From NCBI GenBank assembly GCA_964530325.1, contig CAZHAX010000003.1, positions 62,001 to 126,000 on the forward strand: a DNA stretch of 64,000 bases, written 5' to 3'. Made by a program: the position numbers and the translations under genes. The notes under the pieces were generated by a model, which worked only from the letters and a program-made list of their open reading frames with translations, had not been told where the DNA came from and ran no database searches. Below, one piece after another: positions 46,049-53,793 of this stretch. Source of the stretch: CAZHAX01 sp964530325. Lineage in GTDB: Bacteria > Chloroflexota > Anaerolineae > B4-G1. Each line of letters starts with the position of its first letter. Positions within the stretch are counted from its first letter, which is position 1.

Positions 46049-46310
46049 CCGCCGACCTCAGCCTCTACTGACACACATCCACTGTTGACCCGCGCGTGCC
46101 AGCGCTCTGTGTCTCGACACGCTTGCGCCAGCCCCAGCCCGACAGCGGGATGCTACACCGGATCGGGCGGTCGCGCAAGCGGACAGCTCACGATTGCCTG
46201 GTGGCAGATCGTCCTCATCGCTCCGGCGCCGGCCTCGAACGGCCGTGCAGAATGAGAGATCCTGTGGTAGACTGGGCCCGGCAGGCCCCAGCAATACAGC
46301 AGGAGGATCG

Positions 46311-47171
46311 ATGACTCGCCGGTGGCACCAGATCGCGCCCGCTGGGCGGAGTGCAGGAGAAGCGAATAGGCCCGCCCGTGCCCGCCCGGCAATGGGCGCG
46401 GGGCTGCTTGTCCTGGCGTTCTTGATCTCGATCCCGGCCGCGTGTGCCGGCCCACCCACCGTCGCGCCCACCGCCACCCCCGATTGCCGCGAGGACGGTG
46501 TGATCCAGTCCGGCAGCGTCGGTAGCCCCACGCAAGGGTTCCCCATCCGCTACCAGGTCTACCTTCCTCCCTGCTACGAAGAGCAGACGTGGGCCTCGTA
46601 TCCCGTTCTCTATCTGATCCACGGTCGGGGCGGCGCGGAGAGCTCGTGGAATGCGCTGGGGCACGCTGCCGAGATCGCCAACCGTATGATCCGCGGCCGA
46701 GAGATACCCCCCTTCATCCTGATCACCCCCTACAACAGCGCCGAAGACCGGGACGGCACTGTCCTGATCGAAGAGCTCCTCCCCCACATTGATCAGAGCT
46801 ACCGGACGCTGACTGACCGCCGTAATCGCGTCCTGGGCGGCTCTTCGCGCGGCGGGGTCGTGGCCGCCAGGATGGCCTTCAGGTTCCCGGAGCTGTTCGG
46901 CAGCGTGGGCACGTTCGCCGGCGGTGTGGTCGAGGGCGACCAGCAGACCTTCCGCGATTGGATCGGGGCCACGCCGCCCCAGCAGTGGCCCCGCGTCCTG
47001 ATCGACATCGGCGATCAAGACCTGATGATGGGGGAGACGGAGAGGATGACCGAGATCCTCGACGAGTGGGGGGTTCCGTACACCCTCAACATCGAGCCCG
47101 GCGACCACAGCTACCTCTACTGGTCCGGCAATATGGAGATGTACCTGCTCTGGTACGCCGAGGATTGGTAG
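46311..47171 (+). CDS. Esterase D-type alpha/beta hydrolase, predicted lipoprotein
   Basis: 286 residues from ATG 46311 (AGGAGG 4 nt upstream). A signal peptide with lipobox IPAAC and a short Thr/Pro linker precede the hydrolase domain: QVYLPPCYEEQTWASYPVLY, LIHGRGGAESSWNALG, the nucleophile elbow GGSSRGG, and the His in EPGDHSYLYWSGN. This is the putative esterase family (PF00756) that includes feruloyl and acetylxylan esterases and enterobactin hydrolase. A role in removing acyl groups from polysaccharides is possible, since a mannanase gene lies 6.6 kb downstream. Confidence 0.82.
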   Translation: MTRRWHQIAPAGRSAGEANRPARARPAMGAGLLVLAFLISIPAACAGPPTVAPTATPDCREDGVIQSGSVGSPTQGFPIRYQVYLPPCYEEQTWASYPVLYLIHGRGGAESSWNALGHAAEIANRMIRGREIPPFILITPYNSAEDRDGTVLIEELLPHIDQSYRTLTDRRNRVLGGSSRGGVVAARMAFRFPELFGSVGTFAGGVVEGDQQTFRDWIGATPPQQWPRVLIDIGDQDLMMGETERMTEILDEWGVPYTLNIEPGDHSYLYWSGNMEMYLLWYAEDW

Positions 47172-47462
47172 CACGCCGAGTGCGTCGCCCGGCGCCGGGC
47201 ATTCAGCCAAGGAGCTAGTCGGCCGTGTTACTCTCCGGGCGCCGGCTGGACGGAGCCGAGGCGCCTGTTATACGGATTCCCTACAACAGCCCGGCGGGGC
47301 ATTCACCGCCAGGTGCGCGGCAGCAGGGAGCGGCCCAGTCGACTCTACTCTGCAAGAGAGAGTACGGAAGGCACCAGAGCTAGATGAAGGCCAAGCTCTC
47401 CCGGCGGATGGTAGGCACGGCGCCAGGGGTGATGGGCCGCCTGGCCTATCCCTACTCGTCCC
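47172..47462. other. Intergenic stretch between convergent esterase and methyltransferase genes
   Basis: About 290 bases. I find no gene, no RNA and no clear terminator in it, apart from short GC-rich inverted words. Confidence 0.4.
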
Positions 47463-48224
47463 CTATTTCGTGCCGTAGATAATGCCAATGCAGCCAACCA
47501 TGAACGGCAGTTTCAGGGCAGTGGGGATGAAGTCGGATGCACTCGTATCTACGAAATCAACCTCCGCCAGTCCGCAATCTCTGATCGCCTGAAGCAGATC
47601 GCCGATCCCTCCGTAGACCGCCTTCCACAGGAAGAGGTCCTGGAAGGCGAAGCGGCCGCCCTTCCTGAGCACCCGCAGCGCCTCCTTGATCAGCTCTCGC
47701 TTGTCCCTGGTATCCGCCACCTCGTGGAAGACATTGTTGCTCACGACAGCGTCAAAGGCGCCGTCCTCGAAGGGCAGAGCAGAGGCGCCGGCCTTCCGGA
47801 AGTCGGTCCGCCCGGCGACTCCCGCGGCCTGAGCGTTCCGTTCGCAGGCCTCCTGCGAGTAGTCCCACCGCTCGCCCCAGCAGTCGATGCCGGTCACCCG
47901 GGCCTGGGTATGCTGCTCGGCCATAGCTACGACCAGCGGCCCGCTGCCGCAGCCGATGTCCAGCGCCCTGCCCTCCCCGTCCCAATCGAGCCGCTCGAGC
48001 AGCAGCTTCCACAGCTTGGTCTGGATGTCCCTGCCGCCAGGAGAGAATGCACGGCGGGCCCAAGCGAAGTAGACACCAGCAACAACAAAAGGTACAGCGA
48101 AGGCGACAGAGAGCGGCCAGATCAGCGCCAGCCCGATCAGCGCCGCGCTCAGGATCAGGGGAACGTAGACAAACTTGCCCGGAACCCAGTTGCCGTAGAC
48201 TGACTCAGCGTTGGTCACTGCCAT
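47463..48224 (-). CDS. SAM-dependent methyltransferase with two N-terminal membrane helices
   Basis: 253 residues from ATG 48224. Residues about 15-55 form two membrane helices (FVYVPLILSAALIGLALIWP, SVAFAVPFVVAGVYFAWA). The class I methyltransferase domain follows: motif I ALDIGCGSGPLVVAMAEQ, then VTGIDCWGERWDYSQ, PFEDGAFDAVVSNNVFHEV and ALRVLRKGGRFAFQDLF. The anchor suggests a lipid or membrane-bound substrate. It lies 22 nt after the following methyltransferase gene on the same strand and is probably cotranscribed. Confidence 0.82.
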   Translation of the reverse strand: MAVTNAESVYGNWVPGKFVYVPLILSAALIGLALIWPLSVAFAVPFVVAGVYFAWARRAFSPGGRDIQTKLWKLLLERLDWDGEGRALDIGCGSGPLVVAMAEQHTQARVTGIDCWGERWDYSQEACERNAQAAGVAGRTDFRKAGASALPFEDGAFDAVVSNNVFHEVADTRDKRELIKEALRVLRKGGRFAFQDLFLWKAVYGGIGDLLQAIRDCGLAEVDFVDTSASDFIPTALKLPFMVGCIGIIYGTK

Positions 48225-48246
48225 CTTTGACTCCCTTGCGCGTGAG

Positions 48247-49131
48247 CTATAGCGCTGCGATGACGATGCAGTGGGTCTCGTTGATACGGCGGATCCTAGC
48301 CCCGTCTTCGGCGCTGAGATACGCCGCCTCCAGGTCGGACGGTGTGTAGTGCGAGACGAGCTTGAAGCCACGTTCAGAGAGGAACCCCTGTATCGCTCCG
48401 TCCTCGATGCCGAATTCCCAGGCCTCGCCCGTGCGGGCGACGGTCTCGGAGGCCTTGCGCCCGCCGTAGAAGTGGCCCTCGCCCCGCAGAACCGCTGCCC
48501 GGACGTAGTCGAAGGCGACAATGCTCCCCTCCGCCGCGCCGGTGCGTATGAAGGCCAGCATGCTGTCCACAGCCTCCGGTTCCAGGTACATGGTGACACC
48601 CTCCCAAAGGAAGAGCGTCTGCTGGTTCTCTCGATACCCAGCTTCCGAGAGCACACGACCAAGACTCTCGTTGTTGAAGTTGATGGGCAGGAAGACAAGC
48701 TCCTTGGGCAAGCGAACCTTCTTGGCCCGGAATACGTCTAGCTTGCACCGCTGGGTGGCCTCTATGTCCAGCTCGAACACAGCCGTGCCTCTGTTCCGAT
48801 CTTGAAATCGGAGCGCCCTCGTATCCATCCCGGCACCGAGCAGCACGATCTGGGGAAAGCCCCGGTCGAGCGCGTCGACAAACACCTCGTCCAGCAATCT
48901 CGTCCGCGCCAGGACGTACTCGAGTATGCCGGGCGGGAACATCTTGCCCACACACAATTCTCGCAGGCATGCAATTCTATGTAAGATATGGGGTATGGGT
49001 GGGAGGAAGATCTCGGCCAAATAGTCGGGCCCGCGAAGGCGCTCGTCCCTCTCCCTCGCGGCACAAGCCCGCGAGAAGCAAGTGTATCCAGATGTGCTCG
49101 ATCCTCTCCGTTCAATCAGTGTTTCTGCCAT
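48247..49131 (-). CDS. SAM-dependent methyltransferase, leucine carboxyl methyltransferase (LCMT) type
   Basis: 294 residues. Class I fold with family blocks IACLRELCVGKMFPPGILEY, RTRLLDEVFVDALDRGFPQI, VLLGAGMDTRALRFQ (SAM binding), FELDIEATQRCKLDVF and LFLWEGVTMYLEPEAVDSML, all typical of the LCMT/PPM-like family (PF04072). Bacterial members often methylate carboxyl groups of polyketides or other small acids. It overlaps the upstream small gene by 20 nt, which suggests one transcript of three genes. Confidence 0.87.
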   Translation of the reverse strand: MAETLIERRGSSTSGYTCFSRACAARERDERLRGPDYLAEIFLPPIPHILHRIACLRELCVGKMFPPGILEYVLARTRLLDEVFVDALDRGFPQIVLLGAGMDTRALRFQDRNRGTAVFELDIEATQRCKLDVFRAKKVRLPKELVFLPINFNNESLGRVLSEAGYRENQQTLFLWEGVTMYLEPEAVDSMLAFIRTGAAEGSIVAFDYVRAAVLRGEGHFYGGRKASETVARTGEAWEFGIEDGAIQGFLSERGFKLVSHYTPSDLEAAYLSAEDGARIRRINETHCIVIAAL

Positions 49132-49456
49132 GCTCGCTCACCTTTCTACCTACGTTGTCGTTGCGATGCGCTTCCTCTCCGGGATCGGGCCTATCTCCAT
49201 CCACCGCCCTTTTGATTGCGCACTGCTCGCTCTCTGCCGACATCTGTCTTCTTGGCCGGACCCGCTGCACAGCCACCAGTTCAAGTCCCAGGTCGCGGAT
49301 CTTCGCCAGTACTCCGTGCAGGGCGGCCTGATCGAGCTGGCCGCTCAGCGTCGTCTCGCCCTCGCTCTCCCTGCCGATCTGCAGTCCCTCGAACCATCCG
49401 CGCCAGTCGGCCCCCAGTTGTCCCGCCACGCGGATCTTGTAAAGCTTCCCTTCCAC
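49112..49456 (-). CDS. Small conserved-type protein before the methyltransferases
   Basis: 114 residues from GTG 49456, chosen because GAAGGAG lies 8 nt upstream. The first 65 residues have a pattern I have seen in small Chloroflexota and actinobacterial proteins: YKIRVAGQLGADWRGWFEGL, then a strand pair and DQAALHGVLAKIRDLGLELV. The tail is basic and then acidic. No function is known to me; a small ligand-binding or BON/ACT-like fold is possible. It is the first gene of the methyltransferase group; -10 TAGAAT lies at 49505-49510. Confidence 0.6.
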   Translation of the reverse strand: MEGKLYKIRVAGQLGADWRGWFEGLQIGRESEGETTLSGQLDQAALHGVLAKIRDLGLELVAVQRVRPRRQMSAESEQCAIKRAVDGDRPDPGEEAHRNDNVGRKVSEHGRNTD

Positions 49457-49504
49457 CCTGCGCACTCCTTCGCTGGGCATGCCGACCTGGCCCCTGACAA
49501 CTCG

Positions 49505-49510
49505 ATTCTA
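49505..49510 (-). promoter_or_regulatory. Possible -10 box of the methyltransferase operon
   Basis: TAGAAT on the minus strand, about 50 nt before the GTG at 49456. The matching -35 (GCGACA, 17 bp upstream) is weak. Confidence 0.4.
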
Positions 49511-49621
49511 GCACATGGATGGGAGGCTGTCGCCACTCGGAAGTGCCAATTGCGGCGGCGAAGCCCATGGCTCCAAAGTGTTACGCTCAACATGTCAAGC
49601 GGCGGCCCCCACTGCTGCCTC

Positions 49622-49650
49622 TTGATCCTCGCCCGGCAGCATGGTATAAT
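49622..49650 (+). promoter_or_regulatory. Promoter of the padR gene
   Basis: -35 TTGATC (49622-49627), 17-bp spacer, -10 TATAAT (49645-49650). The word ATGGTAT occurs both at the -10 box (49641-49647) and 36 bp downstream (49676-49682), a possible binding site pair. Confidence 0.7.
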
Positions 49651-49695
49651 ACAGTAGGCTGCTATATTCTGCCCCATGGTATGGCGAGGTGAGAT

Positions 49696-50283
49696 ATGCC
49701 TAGCCTCTTGAGTGTTCGCCACCTAGTACTGGGGATGCTCGTCCGGAATCCGATGTCTGGCTACGATATCAAGCACGTACTCAAGGGAATGAGCTGGCTG
49801 ATAGACACGCCCAGCTACGGCAGTGTCTACACCGCGCTGCACCGTCTTCTCGATGACGGCCTGGTCACCTTGGAGGTCGTCCCTAGCAAGGACAAACCGC
49901 CGAAGAAGGTGTACACCATCGCCGAATCCGGCAGGGCGGCCCTGCAGGAGTGGCTCGGCCAGCCAGCGGAAGAGAACTTATCTCTGAGGACATTCATGAT
50001 GCGCCTGGCCCTGGCGGGCCAGCTATCGCCGGAGGCATTGCTCGATCAGCTGGAGCGCCGACGGGCGCACGTAGCCGAGCAGTACAGCAGCGCCGAGCAT
50101 GGCGCCGAGGCCCTGGGCACCGACGGAGATATGGGCCAGCGTCTCACGCAGGAATTGATACTGGCCATGGCCAGCGCAGAGCTGGGCTGGCTGGATCAGG
50201 TATTGGATAGGCTCTCGAAGCCGTCGCAGCGCACCCAGGTTGCCGGAGAGGTCGAGCGCGGCCTGGGCACCACGTCCGCATAA
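49696..50283 (+). CDS. PadR-family transcriptional regulator
   Basis: 195 residues. The N-terminal winged helix is typical PadR: SVRHLVLGMLVRNPMSGYDI, SYGSVYTALHRLLDDGLVT and PKKVYTIAESGRAALQEWL. The C-terminal half (about 95-185) is a helical dimerisation domain of the longer PadR type (LRTFMMRLALAGQLSPEALL). It normally represses nearby transport or detoxification genes; the divergent methyltransferase operon is a candidate target. Confidence 0.9.
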   Translation: MPSLLSVRHLVLGMLVRNPMSGYDIKHVLKGMSWLIDTPSYGSVYTALHRLLDDGLVTLEVVPSKDKPPKKVYTIAESGRAALQEWLGQPAEENLSLRTFMMRLALAGQLSPEALLDQLERRRAHVAEQYSSAEHGAEALGTDGDMGQRLTQELILAMASAELGWLDQVLDRLSKPSQRTQVAGEVERGLGTTSA

Positions 50284-50352
50284 GCTAGACGTCTGGGGAA
50301 TCGCTCCTAGTCAGAGATACCTGGCTTTCCAGATAGGGTCCAGCACCGAGTG

Positions 50353-50405
50353 CGGACCTGGCGGGTGCCGGCGGCGGTTGGCGAGGGCACGGTGGGCCAG
50401 GTCCG
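50353..50405 (+). terminator. Long hairpin between padR and rpsU, terminator or S21 leader
   Basis: CGGACCTGGC (50353-50362) pairs perfectly with GCCAGGTCCG (50396-50405); an inner GTGCC/GGCAC stem extends it; TTTCGTTTCT follows. It lies 33 nt before the rpsU start, so it may end the padR transcript or attenuate rpsU. Confidence 0.6.
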
Positions 50406-50437
50406 TTTCGTTTCTAGAACAGCCAAGGAGGGGGCAT

Positions 50438-50647
50438 TTGACGCAGGTGAGATTGAGGCAGGGTGAGTCGCAGGAGAGCCTTCTGCGCCGATTCCGCAAG
50501 AAGGTAACAAGGTCGCGTATTCTGAGCGACGCCAAGAGGAAGCGCTACTTCGTCTCCAGGAGCGCTCAGCGAAGGGCGGCACGGCGGAAGGCTGTGCGCC
50601 GCGAGCGCAAGCGCCAGTCGAAGGCACGGACGGGGTATCGCCACTAG
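50438..50647 (+). CDS. rpsU: 30S ribosomal protein S21
   Basis: 69 residues from TTG 50438, with an excellent AAGGAGGGG ribosome-binding site. The sequence fits S21: TQVRLRQGESQESLLRRFRK and the basic tail FVSRSAQRRAARRKAVRRER. S21 helps initiation at mRNAs by holding the 16S 3' end region. Here it is far from the main ribosomal operon and lies 1.4 kb upstream of a second S3 gene. Confidence 0.88.
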   Translation: MTQVRLRQGESQESLLRRFRKKVTRSRILSDAKRKRYFVSRSAQRRAARRKAVRRERKRQSKARTGYRH

Positions 50648-50765
50648 AGCGAGGGCGAGCCCGAGCAAGTCGGTCCGACATGGACGATGGACGACTCGGA
50701 GCATCAAGGGATAGCCTGATGATAGATCCATGGCCAAGACGCCGCTCCGTTGAGGGGGAACCAGA

Positions 50766-51134
50766 GTGACTACTTACAACGTACGCCTGCTTGAAACGAG
50801 GATGTCGGACTGCTCTGGCGACGACGCCGCCATCTTCAGCGTCAGCTCAGACGATGACGGCACAGCCTGCCAGGTCGCCACCCTCATCTCGCCCCTGTTT
50901 CGACATCTGTATATGGAGAGCAATCCACCCATCGAGGCTCGCCGCGACATGGTTGCCGGTATGGGAGCACAGGCGATTGCCGAGCAGGTGAAGCGGGGCA
51001 TACCGCTCGAAGACGGCGCCTACCTGCTGTTGAGCGAAACCTACCCGGGCGCGCCGGCCGATCCCCAGCCAGTACCGCACTACGAGGAGTGGACCTTCGA
51101 GAGCGAGGATGGCAAGCGTGTACGAAAGGAATAG
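50766..51134 (+). CDS. Unknown small protein between S21 and CarD
   Basis: 122 residues from GTG 50766 (GGGGGAA upstream). Sequence MTTYNVRLLETRMSDCSGDD and LISPLFRHLYMESNPPIEAR; the end is acidic then basic (YEEWTFESEDGKRVRKE). No membrane segment and no recognised family. It lies between rpsU and the CarD-type gene, on the same strand. A GCCGGTTC/GAACCGGC hairpin starts at its stop codon. Confidence 0.55.
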   Translation: MTTYNVRLLETRMSDCSGDDAAIFSVSSDDDGTACQVATLISPLFRHLYMESNPPIEARRDMVAGMGAQAIAEQVKRGIPLEDGAYLLLSETYPGAPADPQPVPHYEEWTFESEDGKRVRKE

Positions 51135-51526
51135 CCGGTTCTTGGAACCGGCCAGTCGAGCAGCCAGGTCGTGAAGACAGGCCTTCTCCGGCTTGACGAG
51201 TCGGCAGACGGACGCTTGAGGAGAAGATCAAGGCAGCTACCGCAGCAAGGATCGCTTCCGCGGGCAGCGGCCCGATACCTGCTACGTGCACCCTTCGCTC
51301 CTGCCCAAAGGCCGGGATGGTCGCCTCAACGGAGTCTGGCTGGAGGGGGCACCTACCATCTCGCCCCACCACTTCCTGGTGGGCATAGAGCGGGACCGTG
51401 AACCAGGGCGCGAGTCGGAGGAGGCCGGACGCGGCAAGGCAGGCAAGCGGCAGGCGGGCTAGCCCTCGAAGCCCGATGAGTGTAGGTACCCGGCAGACTA
51501 GAGTGTGATACGGCAGGAGGCAGGAC
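51135..51526 (+). other. Gap upstream of carD with a possible degraded coding frame
   Basis: About 390 bases. It starts with a perfect hairpin GCCGGTTC/GAACCGGC (51134-51152). From 51220 to the stop at 51462 one frame is open for 80 codons with protein-like composition (RPDTCYVHPSLLPKGRDGRL, then APTISPHHFLVGIERDRE) but without a usable ATG; GTG 51280 region is the only possible start. It may be a small or decayed gene. Confidence 0.35.
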
Positions 51527-52042
51527 ATGGGTCGCTTCAAAGTCGGCGACGCGGTCGTTCACCCACTGCGGGGCGCAGGCGTGGTCACCGCCGTTGAGGA
51601 ACGAGAGCTGCGCGGCGACAACGACGAATACTACAGTATCGACATGATGGGCGAACCGTCCACCACACTGATGCTTCCGACCGATGCCGCCGAGGATGTA
51701 GGGCTGCGGCGCGCCATCTCCAGGTCGAGGTTGCGCAGGCTATGGCGGGTGTTGAAGGGCGATCCCGAAGATCTGCCCGATGACTACAAGAAGCGCTACA
51801 GCGTCCTGCGAGACAAGCTCGCCGAAGGCGACACCTACGACGTCGCAGCCATGGTGAGAGACATTGCCTGGCGCGAACGTGAAGAGGGACGCCTCACTAC
51901 CGTCGACAAGCGGCTCTACGACGAGAGCATGAGCCTCCTGGCAGGCGAGGTCGCCGCAACGCAAGGGATTGAGCTATCCGCAGCCGAGAAAGAGATCAAC
52001 TCGAGGCTATCCAAGGGCCTGGCTTCAGCAAGCGCTGCCTGA
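51527..52042 (+). CDS. CarD/CdnL-family RNA polymerase-binding regulator
   Basis: 171 residues. The N-terminal RNA-polymerase-interacting domain (about 1-60) starts with [20 protein letters not shown] and contains [19 protein letters not shown]; the C-terminal helical DNA-binding domain (about 65-165) contains [20 protein letters not shown] and [20 protein letters not shown]. CarD proteins bind the beta subunit and stabilise open complexes, including at rRNA promoters. GGAGG lies upstream of the ATG. It is 35 nt before the second S3 gene, so both are probably cotranscribed. Confidence 0.87.
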   Translation: MGRFKVGDAVVHPLRGAGVVTAVEERELRGDNDEYYSIDMMGEPSTTLMLPTDAAEDVGLRRAISRSRLRRLWRVLKGDPEDLPDDYKKRYSVLRDKLAEGDTYDVAAMVRDIAWREREEGRLTTVDKRLYDESMSLLAGEVAATQGIELSAAEKEINSRLSKGLASASAA

Positions 52043-52077
52043 GGTGCGGCTATTGGACCAGACAAAGGAGAATCGAC

Positions 52078-52746
52078 TTGGGTAGAAAGGTCCACCCGTA
52101 CGGCTTCAGACTAGGCGTGATCCGCGATTGGCGGGCTCATTGGTACGCAGAGGGCCAGGAATACGCGGACCTGCTGCACGAGGATCTGATGATTCGCGAG
52201 CATATCGACAGGGAACTGCACAGGGCCGGTATCTCACGCATCGAGATCGAGCGGTTTCCGAACCAGGTGACGATCACTATCTTCACCGCCCGCCCAGGCA
52301 TCGTCATCGGCCGCAAGGGAGCCAGCGTCAAGATGCTGCGTCACACTTTGGAGCAAAGGACGGGGAAGCGCGTCTCGGTCGACATCCAGGAAGTAGCGCA
52401 GCCGCGCCTTGACGCGAAGCTAGTGGCCGAGGACGTGGCCGGTCAGCTCGAGCGGCGCATATCCCACCACAGAGCGATGTCCCGCGCGGTGCGCGGCGCC
52501 ATGGAGGCCGGAGCCGAGGGAGTGAAGGTCATGTGCAGAGGCCGCCTGTACGGGGCAGAGATGGCCCGAGTTCAGTGGCAGCAGGAGGGCAGCGTTCCGC
52601 GGCAGACACTGCGGGCGGATATCGACTTCGGGCAGGCAGAGGCCCGCACGACCTACGGCCGCATCGGAGTGCGGGCCTGGATCTACAAGGGCGAGGTACT
52701 GCCCGAGGTGCGAGAGGAGGCGCGGGCGGAGCCGTTCGTCGTGTAG
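52078..52746 (+). CDS. Second copy of ribosomal protein S3
   Basis: 222 residues from TTG 52078 (AAGGAG 7 nt upstream). Full-length S3 with KH domain ([11 protein letters not shown]) and intact C-terminal domain ([20 protein letters not shown]). Compared by eye with the operon copy at 15321-15983 it is about 75% identical over the full length, with changes spread over the surface; the C-terminus has two extra residues. It looks functional, with no stop or frameshift. It stands apart from the ribosomal operon, between carD and a ChaB-type gene. It may replace the main S3 in a subset of ribosomes or conditions. Confidence 0.93.
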   Translation: MGRKVHPYGFRLGVIRDWRAHWYAEGQEYADLLHEDLMIREHIDRELHRAGISRIEIERFPNQVTITIFTARPGIVIGRKGASVKMLRHTLEQRTGKRVSVDIQEVAQPRLDAKLVAEDVAGQLERRISHHRAMSRAVRGAMEAGAEGVKVMCRGRLYGAEMARVQWQQEGSVPRQTLRADIDFGQAEARTTYGRIGVRAWIYKGEVLPEVREEARAEPFVV

Positions 52747-52809
52747 CGGGGCAGACGACCCGTCTGGCAGCGAACGATCTCCGCCCAGCTGATGGCGGAG
52801 GTAGGCGAG

Positions 52810-53103
52810 ATGAGGTACGAGACGAAGGAAGAGCTGCCGGAGAAGATCACGGCCGCGTTGCCGGACGAGGCTCAGGAGATCTACTTGCGAAGATACCAGG
52901 AGGCCTGGGACAACTACAATCCCCGCTCCGCCGGCGGCCTGCCCAGGCAGGCGCTTGCCCATCGCGAAGGATGGGCCGCTGTCGGCCGTGAGTTCGAGCA
53001 GCACGAGGGAACCGGCGCCTGGTACCGCAGGGGAGAGGTGCCGGCCGACCCGGGGGGCGGGTCGACGATCGTCGACAGATTGAGAGAAGCCCTGGGAGTC
53101 TGA
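52810..53103 (+). CDS. ChaB-like protein
   Basis: 97 residues from ATG 52810 (GGAGG 8 nt upstream). The ChaB motif is clear: YETKEELPEKITAALPDEAQ, EIYLRRYQEAWDNYN and AHREGWAAVGREFEQHEGTG. ChaB domains occur in small proteins linked to cation transport (chaA) and in phage and stress-related proteins; the exact role is unknown. It is 63 nt after the second S3 gene. Confidence 0.82.
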   Translation: MRYETKEELPEKITAALPDEAQEIYLRRYQEAWDNYNPRSAGGLPRQALAHREGWAAVGREFEQHEGTGAWYRRGEVPADPGGGSTIVDRLREALGV

Positions 53104-53240
53104 GAGCCTGTTTGCACAGCCCAGCCAGTAGGGCGGCTGTGAGCCGAGGCGGGCCTGTAAGTCACCCCGCCGCCGCTCGACGAGCACGAGTGTCAGATTG
53201 CGCTCAGGCCGGACGCAGCCGGTGATGAGAGGGTAGGTCA

Positions 53241-53269
53241 TTGACCACCCCTCTCGCCTGTGCTATACT
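53241..53269 (+). promoter_or_regulatory. Promoter of the mannanase transcript
   Basis: -35 TTGACC (53241-53246), 17-bp spacer, -10 TATACT (53264-53269). It gives a leader of about 520 nt before the mannanase ATG at 53794. Confidence 0.7.
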
Positions 53270-53285
53270 GGCCGTACACCAACAT

Positions 53286-53400
53286 GCATGCTGAAGCGCC
53301 CCAAAGGGCGGGGAACCCTTGAGGGCAAGTATCGACTGTAGGGCGGCGGGCACTGACCGGCAGCGACCTCGCAGCTGGGCGATAGATTGACCCGACCCGG
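53286..53400 (+). promoter_or_regulatory. Structured leader, c-di-AMP (ydaO/yuaA)-like riboswitch candidate
   Basis: In order, the RNA contains GCUGAAGCGCCCC, GGGCGGGGAACCC (53306-53318), CUGUAGGGC (53336-53344) and GACCGGCAGCGACCUCGCAG (53355-53374). These match the order and partly the sequence of the conserved ydaO elements GGGGAACC, UAGGG and CCGNCAGCUAACCUCGUAG. The GGGGUGAAUC element is not well matched. If right, it would tie the mannanase to c-di-AMP, which often controls wall-acting enzymes. A different riboswitch or an unrelated structured leader is possible. Confidence 0.4.
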
Positions 53401-53793
53401 CCCAGGGAGTACGTATCAGCGCGGGCCGCAGACGCCACTGACTCATGTAGACCCGTGCGGACGAGCTGAACGGCGCACCCTACGACGCAACCGCCTCTGG
53501 CGACCGCCACACAGTTCTGTAGTGAATACGCGGGCCCGGCCTTGGCCCCGCCTGGGACCACGAGGGCCTGATTCCTGTTGTCGCGCGTCCGGACCCGCGA
53601 GAGAAACCGGCTCAACTGCATACGGTTGGGGGGGGACAAGCCGCCAGAAAGGAGGCCGGCAACCACACCTACATTCGTGCTTGAGGTAGGGACTGACCAT
53701 CGGCTGTACGGCGTCCAGCCGTACGAGGGCCATCTCCAGAGGGGGATGCCTATCATTCCATTAGGCACAAGCCTAGAGAAGTAGGCACTGGCG
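53401..53793 (+). other. Remaining leader of the mannanase gene
   Basis: About 390 bases between the riboswitch-like part and the coding region. No gene is seen. GC-rich complementary words near 53537-53565 and a run of eight G at 53630-53637 suggest further RNA structure; I cannot assign it. Confidence 0.35.

Noticed and set aside
46215..47210. Minus-strand frame of 331 codons
   Set aside because: Antisense to the esterase gene, which has signal peptide, GGSSRGG and a ribosome-binding site.
53104..53240. Small RNA or gene between chaB and the mannanase promoter
   Set aside because: Only a CACAGCC/GGCTGTG hairpin and GC-rich spacer; no promoter or frame.
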